A stretch of 16,457 nt of DNA, taken from assembly GCA_937881285.1 (NCBI GenBank), contig CALGEU010000186.1, forward strand, positions 1 through 16,457, read 5' to 3'. The notes under the pieces are model-generated. The model made no database searches and was not told where the DNA came from. It saw only the letters and a program-made list of their open reading frames with translations. The DNA is from an uncultured Clostridia bacterium (GTDB lineage Bacteria > Bacillota > Clostridia > Christensenellales > CAG-917). Positions within the stretch are counted from its first letter, which is position 1. Each line of letters opens with the position of its first letter. Positions 12,244 to 16,457 of the stretch are shown piece by piece. Made by a program: the position numbers and the translations under genes.

Positions 12244-13586
12244 ATCAACTCTTCCGCTTCCGCGGTCACTTTCACGGTCACTCCGCCGTCACTTTGCTTG
12301 ACGTCGTAATAGACGTTGAGCACCTTTGCGCTTTCCTTAAACTCGCTTGCAAGCGACGAAAAAGCAAGTCTTTTCATCTCGTCGGTGCTTCTCGCGTTTT
12401 GCACTCTTTTCTCGTCGATTGCAGTAAACTCGAATTTATACACGAGTATCGGCAAAAGAAATCCGTAGTTTTCAACGCTCGTTTTCAGCACGTACTTCTC
12501 AAAAGGCGCGTCGGGCGTTTTCGGGACTTTTCCGAACATACAGAATCTCACGAGCGTTTTCGACTCTCCGTATTCCGTAACGATGCTTTCATTCGGGAAA
12601 AACATCGTTTTTTCGTAATACACCTTGCCGTATGCGTATCCGCTTGCTTTGACGGGTATCTTTTCGTCGCCGTATTCGATATATCCGTCGATAAGCACGT
12701 CACCCGGCGAAACCACGTCTCCGTATTTTTTCACCGCAGTGCCGCCAGTCACAACGACTCTAGTCACGACGGCTCGCTTTTGAGCCTTGACCTGCGTTCC
12801 GTCTCTTTCGAAAACGTACTCGTTAGGAAGTGCCTGTTTAACGACGACGTCCACTCGCGTTCCTTTTCTCGTGACGCTGGCAAACGAAACTTTGTCGAGC
12901 GCAAGCAGTTTTTCCTGCACGGCGTCTTCGTTTACGTCCGAAGTCTTCGCACCGACCTTAACTCCGTTTTCGTCTAGTATAGCGCAAATCTCGTTTTTTA
13001 GTGCGGCGTCTATTTCTGCGCCCGCGCTCACGACGCTCACGCGCGTGACGAATTGCGACGAAACGATAATCGCACATATCACCGCCATTATCCCCACGAG
13101 CAATCCGGGGCGCATAACCACGCTCAAAGCATAAGGTGCAATACCGCTATTATCAGTTATTTTATAATCATAGCATAAGTTATCTAATAATGCAATAATC
13201 TTGCCCAAATGTTTTGATTTGACCCTGAACGTGCAGCCGTCGGCACTTCTCTTCACGTCTTCTACGCGACATATTTTCATAACCGCACTGAGAGCCCTTT
13301 CGCAATTATCACCCGACACTCTCAGAGTAGTTCTGCCGACTTGTCTGCGAAATTCAACGAGTTTATTCGGCTTTTTAGGCTTTCTAACGACTTTTTTTGC
13401 CGTTTTTTCATCATCGATATCTCCACTATTCGAAGTGCGTTTTTTCTTTGTTTTTACGTTTGTTGTCTCTTCGTCCCCGAAATAAGAAATCGTCTCGCGT
13501 TTCCTGTGAGATTTTTTCTTTTTTAGACTATCTAACACGATATTTTCTTTTCCGTTCTCATTCTTTTTCGATATTCTATTTTTCAA
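12240..13586 (-). CDS. yqfD: Sporulation protein YqfD with a Lys-rich N-terminal extension
   Basis: YqfD is a membrane protein of unknown biochemical role; in Bacillus it belongs to the sporulation regulon. Residues 76-145 form the family N-terminal domain (VEFRRQVGRTTLRVSGDNCERAL). One membrane helix lies at about 160-181, and the remaining 265 residues form the extracytoplasmic part with POTRA-like beta strands (DKVSFASVTRKGTRVDVVVKQA) and GDVVSPGDVLIDG. Ahead of this is a 75-residue extension rich in Lys and Arg (KKKKSHRKR, KTKKKR, KKVVRKPKKPNK) that Bacillus YqfD, about 398 residues, lacks. The frame begins at a TTG overlapping the yqfC end by 11 bases, with GGGGTG upstream as a possible ribosome site. 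A later start inside the extension cannot be excluded, but the family domain needs a start before residue 76. Confidence 0.88.
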   Translation of the reverse strand: MKNRISKKNENGKENIVLDSLKKKKSHRKRETISYFGDEETTNVKTKKKRTSNSGDIDDEKTAKKVVRKPKKPNKLVEFRRQVGRTTLRVSGDNCERALSAVMKICRVEDVKRSADGCTFRVKSKHLGKIIALLDNLCYDYKITDNSGIAPYALSVVMRPGLLVGIMAVICAIIVSSQFVTRVSVVSAGAEIDAALKNEICAILDENGVKVGAKTSDVNEDAVQEKLLALDKVSFASVTRKGTRVDVVVKQALPNEYVFERDGTQVKAQKRAVVTRVVVTGGTAVKKYGDVVSPGDVLIDGYIEYGDEKIPVKASGYAYGKVYYEKTMFFPNESIVTEYGESKTLVRFCMFGKVPKTPDAPFEKYVLKTSVENYGFLLPILVYKFEFTAIDEKRVQNARSTDEMKRLAFSSLASEFKESAKVLNVYYDVKQSDGGVTVKVTAEAEELI

Positions 13587-13827
13587 AATTCACCCCATAA
13601 ATTTCGCCTTTAACGTATGCGTCGCCACCGCCTATTTCGACGATTTCAAGTCCTTTTCCAGACACTCTCACAACGCACGAAGACACGCTTATAGCAATCT
13701 CGTCTTCTTTTGCCGACAATACTTTTTTCACTCCGCTTATCATGGTTTTTCCGCTTGTCACCGTGACCACATACGGAAAAACCGCGCTTTTAATACCGAA
13801 TTTATCCTTTATTTCGTCTTTGAACAT
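13576..13827 (-). CDS. yqfC: YabP/YqfC family sporulation protein
   Basis: A small protein of the YabP/YqfC family, always found just ahead of yqfD in spore-forming Bacillota; its role is not defined. The family core FPYVVTVTSGKTMISGVKKV, followed by strands ISVSSCVVRVSGKGLEIVEI and GEIYGVNF, is clear. Two ATG starts are possible: 13878 (100 residues) and 13827 (83 residues). I prefer 13827 because the family normally begins with a short amphipathic KDEIKDKF-like helix and the 17 extra codons are AT-rich and unlike neighbouring coding DNA. Neither start has a Shine-Dalgarno site. It is first in the long operon reaching to 5468. Its end overlaps the yqfD start by 11 bases. Confidence 0.82.
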   Translation of the reverse strand: MFKDEIKDKFGIKSAVFPYVVTVTSGKTMISGVKKVLSAKEDEIAISVSSCVVRVSGKGLEIVEIGGGDAYVKGEIYGVNFEK

Positions 13828-13940
13828 ACAAAATTTTATTGTAACTATATCGCTATTATGCGAAAACCGTGTAAACATTAACGATACTTGCCAAGCGGTT
13901 CAAAACCTTTTTGCATACAAATCTTCGTGCATTGCAACGC

Positions 13941-13969
13941 ATTTTATCAATAAATTAAATCCTTGTCAT
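13941..13969 (-). promoter_or_regulatory. SigA-type extended -10 promoter of the yqfC-recO operon
   Basis: On the minus strand ATGACA (13964-13969), a 17-base spacer and TAAAAT (13941-13946) preceded by TGA, an extended -10. It lies just downstream of the dnaB terminator. The predicted start is near 13934, leaving a leader of about 106 bases to the preferred yqfC ATG. I saw no convincing SigE-type promoter in the same gap. Confidence 0.65.
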
Positions 13970-14010
13970 ACCGAAAAAACGATTTCATATCGAAGAATAT
14001 AATTTGCAAG

Positions 14011-14039
14011 TAAAAACAGCACCGATTTTTCGGTGCTGT
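14011..14039 (-). terminator. Intrinsic terminator of dnaB
   Basis: Ten-base perfect arms ACAGCACCGA (14016-14025) and TCGGTGCTGT (14030-14039) with a TTTT loop, 36 bases past the dnaB stop. On the minus strand the stem runs straight into a T-tract (to 14011). It ends the dnaB transcript and separates it from the yqfC operon. Confidence 0.93.
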
Positions 14040-14075
14040 GTGTCCATAGATTTGCAATTTTTTATTTCAGGTCAA

Positions 14076-15737
14076 TCAAAACGGCATATCTTCGTCTTCG
14101 CCGTCAACGTATTCATCTCCGTCGTCGATATATTCGTCATCGGAATATTCGTCGTCTTCAAACGGCATATCTTCGTCGCTCGGTGAAGGAATATCTTCGT
14201 CGCTCGGCGCGGGTGCGTCGTCAAACGGCATTGGCTCTTCACTTGCAAACGGCATATCGAAAGGCATATCTTCCTTGCTTGCCGCAACTTCGTGCAACTC
14301 TTCTGCCACTTGGGATATTGACTTGATGTCCGCAACCTTATCTTCGTCGTCCGCCTTGTTTTCCTGATAAGTGTACTCGGTGGTGTTTGCGTTCTGGTCG
14401 ACCATTTCTTTGAACGTAGTCGTAGAACCGTCCCAGTCGAGTTTGATTTCTCCGATAGGACCGTTTCTGTTCTTCTTGACGTCGAGAATGACTTCGTTTT
14501 CGGGAAGTGCGGAATTGTACTTATGCGGATTGTTAAGGAACACTACGACGTCCGCGTCCTGCTCGATAGAACCCGATTCACGCAAGTCCGAAAGCAAGGG
14601 CGTGTGGTCGTTTCTCTGTTCCACGCCACGCGACATTTGCGAGAGAAGAATGATAGGACAATCAAGTTCCTTTGCGTAAATCTTCATTTTTCTCGACATA
14701 TCGCTGACTTCCACTTGTCTGCTTTCAGCCGCTTTTCCGTTGACTTTTGAAGTCATAAGTTGCAAGTAGTCGATTATGACGAGATCGAGTCCCTGCTCGC
14801 GTTTTAATCTGCGGCATTTTGACAGCACTTCGCTCGGACCGTTCATCGAATAGTCGTCGATATATATGCCGCTTGCAAGCAACGCCTTGTAGCCGTTCAT
14901 AATCTTCTTATAGTCTTCACCGCTCAATGCGCCGCGAGTGTCCATTTTGTTGAACGAAACCTTTGAGATATAACCGAGCATACGTTTTGCAAGCAACGCC
15001 GAAGGCATTTCAAGCGAGAATATAGCGACTTTTTTGCCATGATTGAGCGCTACGTTTGCCGCAATATTGAGCGCAAACGCCGTTTTACCGACGGACGGAC
15101 GAGCGGCTATAAGCACCATTTCACCGGGCTTCAAGCCGTGTGTTTTCGCATCGAAAGTCGGAAAATCGGTATACACCGTATTTTTCGGCACGTTGCCAGA
15201 TTGCACGTCCTGTATGTTTTTTATCGCGGCGGCAACCGCGTCATCAACCTTTTTGAGAGCGGATTCGCTCGATTGCTCGGTTATCGAATACACGAGTTTT
15301 TCGGCGTTTGCCAAAGCGTCTTTTCCGTCTTCGCACTCATAACCGAATTTCGCAATTTCGTTGCCTGCGGATATGACTTTTCTGGTGAGAGCGTCACGCT
15401 TTACGATTTGTGCGTAATACTCGCCGTTTGCCGCGGACACGACCCCTTCTGCAAGATCGCTGAGATATGCGACAGAACCGACTTGGTCAAGTTGTCCTTT
15501 GACTTCCAGCGCGTCGCTTACGGACACCACGTCTATAGGCTTGCTTTCCGTCTGAAGTTGCTTCATCACGGCAAAAATCATGCGATTTTGCGCAAGATAA
15601 AAGTCTTCGGCACTCAAAAGCGGAACGATGAGATCCGCCGACTTGCTGTCGATGAGAATAGAACCTAATACGTTGGCTTCGGCGTCAACGTTGTTGGGCA
15701 TACCCCTTGTCACTCTTTTAGTTTCTTCTTTTGGCAT
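14076..15737 (-). CDS. dnaB: Replicative DNA helicase DnaB (DnaC) with an SSB-like acidic C-terminal tail
   Basis: The hexameric helicase that unwinds DNA at the replication fork. An N-terminal collar domain (about 13-115, PNNVDAEANVLGSIL) and linker helix lead to the RecA-like motor: Walker A ARPSVGKT (212-219), SLEM (241-244), Walker B LVIIDYLQLM (319-328), LLSQMSRGVEQR (364-375) and LSDLRESGSIEQDADVV (382-398). The family core ends near residue 445; usual length is about 440-470. Here about 110 more residues follow. From 488 on they are strongly acidic with five MPF copies (starting at 491, 495, 503, 524 and 551), and the protein ends DEDMPF. That ending resembles the DDDIPF/DDDLPF tip of SSB. 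No mature intein or frameshift is seen. An AAGGG site precedes the ATG, which lies 28 bases inside the upstream lipoprotein gene. Confidence 0.97.
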   Translation of the reverse strand: MPKEETKRVTRGMPNNVDAEANVLGSILIDSKSADLIVPLLSAEDFYLAQNRMIFAVMKQLQTESKPIDVVSVSDALEVKGQLDQVGSVAYLSDLAEGVVSAANGEYYAQIVKRDALTRKVISAGNEIAKFGYECEDGKDALANAEKLVYSITEQSSESALKKVDDAVAAAIKNIQDVQSGNVPKNTVYTDFPTFDAKTHGLKPGEMVLIAARPSVGKTAFALNIAANVALNHGKKVAIFSLEMPSALLAKRMLGYISKVSFNKMDTRGALSGEDYKKIMNGYKALLASGIYIDDYSMNGPSEVLSKCRRLKREQGLDLVIIDYLQLMTSKVNGKAAESRQVEVSDMSRKMKIYAKELDCPIILLSQMSRGVEQRNDHTPLLSDLRESGSIEQDADVVVFLNNPHKYNSALPENEVILDVKKNRNGPIGEIKLDWDGSTTTFKEMVDQNANTTEYTYQENKADDEDKVADIKSISQVAEELHEVAASKEDMPFDMPFASEEPMPFDDAPAPSDEDIPSPSDEDMPFEDDEYSDDEYIDDGDEYVDGEDEDMPF

Positions 15738-16342
15738 AATCTACCCTTGTAAGCGAGATAAATCCCCGTCGCAATCGCAAACAGCACGATGCCGCCCGCA
15801 ATCAACGCCGTATACCAGTTTTCAGACCTTGCCGAACGCATCGTCAGCGTTATCGTCTGCTCGTCGAGCGTTTCGTCAAGTTCAAAAGCGTGCGTATAAG
15901 TGCGTCCGTTTTTGGTGATTTGTCCGTCGCTTTTTATAGATTTATATATCGTATCATATAACAAGACCACTTTCAAGCGATTGTAAATATGCTCTTCGTT
16001 TTCAAGGTCTTCTTGTGGTACGGCTTCCTTCACCGCACTAAATATCCGAGACGGGTCGAAAGTCACCGTGCTCGTTGACTGCTTGTACCACAAATCGACG
16101 TTTTCAATTTCGCTTGACCACGTCGCCGTGCCTACGCACTCGCCGTCTCCCGAAAAAGAGACGTGAACGTACGCCGTGTCGTCTTCCGCGGACGTGAAAA
16201 CGATATCGCCGGTGAGATAAATTTCTCTCTCGACGACGTCGCTTTCTTCCGTTTGAGAACAGGCGCAAAGCAATGCGGTTATCGTGCATAGCACGAACGC
16301 CAGCAACGTACATATTGCGTATTTTCGACGATTGTTTTTCAT
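15710..16342 (-). CDS. Predicted lipoprotein with C-terminal membrane helix, function unknown
   Basis: I do not recognise this 210-residue protein. It starts with a basic N-terminus (NNRRK) and a hydrophobic signal (9-26) ending in lipobox LCAC, with lipidated Cys28. An extracellular domain of about 145 residues mixes beta strands (REIYLTGDIVF, TAYVHVSFSG) with a helical stretch near 100-135. A second hydrophobic segment (about 178-198, ALIAGGIVLFAIATGIYLAY) is followed by a basic tail ending KKKLKE. The protein should therefore be tethered at both ends, with its C-terminus in the cytoplasm. The last 28 bases overlap the start of dnaB in another frame, implying co-transcription and perhaps coupling. 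No ribosome site is obvious before its ATG. Bacillota often have rplI just ahead of dnaB; this is something else. Confidence 0.8.
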   Translation of the reverse strand: MKNNRRKYAICTLLAFVLCTITALLCACSQTEESDVVEREIYLTGDIVFTSAEDDTAYVHVSFSGDGECVGTATWSSEIENVDLWYKQSTSTVTFDPSRIFSAVKEAVPQEDLENEEHIYNRLKVVLLYDTIYKSIKSDGQITKNGRTYTHAFELDETLDEQTITLTMRSARSENWYTALIAGGIVLFAIATGIYLAYKGRLCQKKKLKE

Positions 16343-16367
16343 TTGGTCAGTGCGCTCTCGCTTTTAT

Positions 16368-16383
16368 GCGGCAATTTTGCCGC
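16368..16383. other. Short perfect inverted repeat upstream of the lipoprotein gene
   Basis: GCGGCA (16368-16373) and TGCCGC (16378-16383) surround a four-base loop, in the 65 bases between two minus-strand genes. Neither side has a T-run, so it is not a normal terminator. It could be a weak leader hairpin. Confidence 0.35.
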
Positions 16384-16407
16384 TTCGTCTATGATACTTC
16401 TGTTTGT

Positions 16408-16457
16408 TTATTCAAATGATTTTTCAAGTTCGTCGAGAGTATCGGCAAACTCTTTCA
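16408..16457 (-). CDS. C-terminal end of an unrecognised gene, cut by window edge
   Basis: The minus-strand frame entering at the right edge encodes KEFADTLDELEKSFE followed by TAA at 16408-16410. The Glu/Leu-rich, helix-like ending looks like a real protein C-terminus and lies 65 bases ahead of the lipoprotein gene on the same strand. Fifteen residues are too few to identify a family. Confidence 0.55.
   Translation of the reverse strand, partial: KEFADTLDELEKSFE

Noticed and set aside
12126..12977. Open frame of 283 codons on the plus strand
   Set aside because: Antisense to yqfD and the start of phoH; no domain motif and skewed composition.
14076..14275. Frameshift or assembly error creating the DnaB tail
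   Set aside because: The reading frame is continuous from the core, the acidic codon use is consistent throughout, and the end lies a normal distance before a strong terminator.
15039..15668. Open frame of 209 codons on the plus strand
   Set aside because: Antisense to the dnaB N-terminal and motor domains, which are unmistakable.
16368..16383. Intrinsic terminator for the gene at the right edge
   Set aside because: The stem is only six or seven pairs and is followed by ATAAAAGC on the minus strand rather than a T-tract.

Overview
The window looks like chromosomal core DNA from a low-to-medium GC Bacillota, probably an uncultured clostridial lineage. That is inferred from gene content and order: the block yqfC-yqfD-phoH-pgpH-ybeY-era-yqzL-recO is the Bacillus/Clostridium arrangement. 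SigA-type promoters and intrinsic terminators are readable, and several starts carry strong Shine-Dalgarno sites. YqfC and YqfD belong to sporulation-associated families. Every gene but one is on the minus strand, so transcription runs from high to low coordinates.

From the right edge (16457) leftwards: the last 15 codons of an unrecognised gene; an unrecognised lipoprotein with an added C-terminal membrane segment (15710-16342); and dnaB, which overlaps it by 28 bases and ends at a clear terminator (14011-14039). Next comes an extended -10 promoter (13941-13969) and the tightly packed operon yqfC-yqfD-phoH-pgpH-ybeY-era-yqzL-recO plus a large lipoprotein with a WG-repeat-like segment (5468-7369). 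Compared with the Bacillus order, dgkA and cdd are missing between ybeY and era. The operon joins sporulation proteins, RNA and ribosome maturation (YbeY, Era, PhoH), cyclic-di-AMP breakdown (PgpH) and recombination repair (RecO).

Left of this lie tsaC/sua5 (tRNA t6A synthesis) and, sharing an ATGA overlap, a YwlE-type phosphatase predicted to act on phosphoarginine. A two-way terminator (3889-3920) separates it from the only plus-strand gene, a ferritin-like di-metal protein (3323-3820), which is divergent from secG. secG has a good promoter and its own terminator. smpB follows with its own promoter placed so close to the start codon that the message may be leaderless. The window ends with metY and metA, a two-gene methionine operon whose sequences point to the O-acetylhomoserine route; metA runs off the left edge.

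The most unusual observation is the C-terminus of DnaB: an acidic low-complexity tail with five Met-Pro-Phe motifs that ends in DEDMPF, closely resembling the C-terminal tip of single-stranded DNA-binding protein (SSB). Other points of note are a PgpH lacking the extracellular sensor domain, a Lys-rich N-terminal extension on YqfD, and two unrecognised surface lipoproteins linked to core information-processing operons. I see no CRISPR array, insertion sequence, prophage, tRNA or rRNA.
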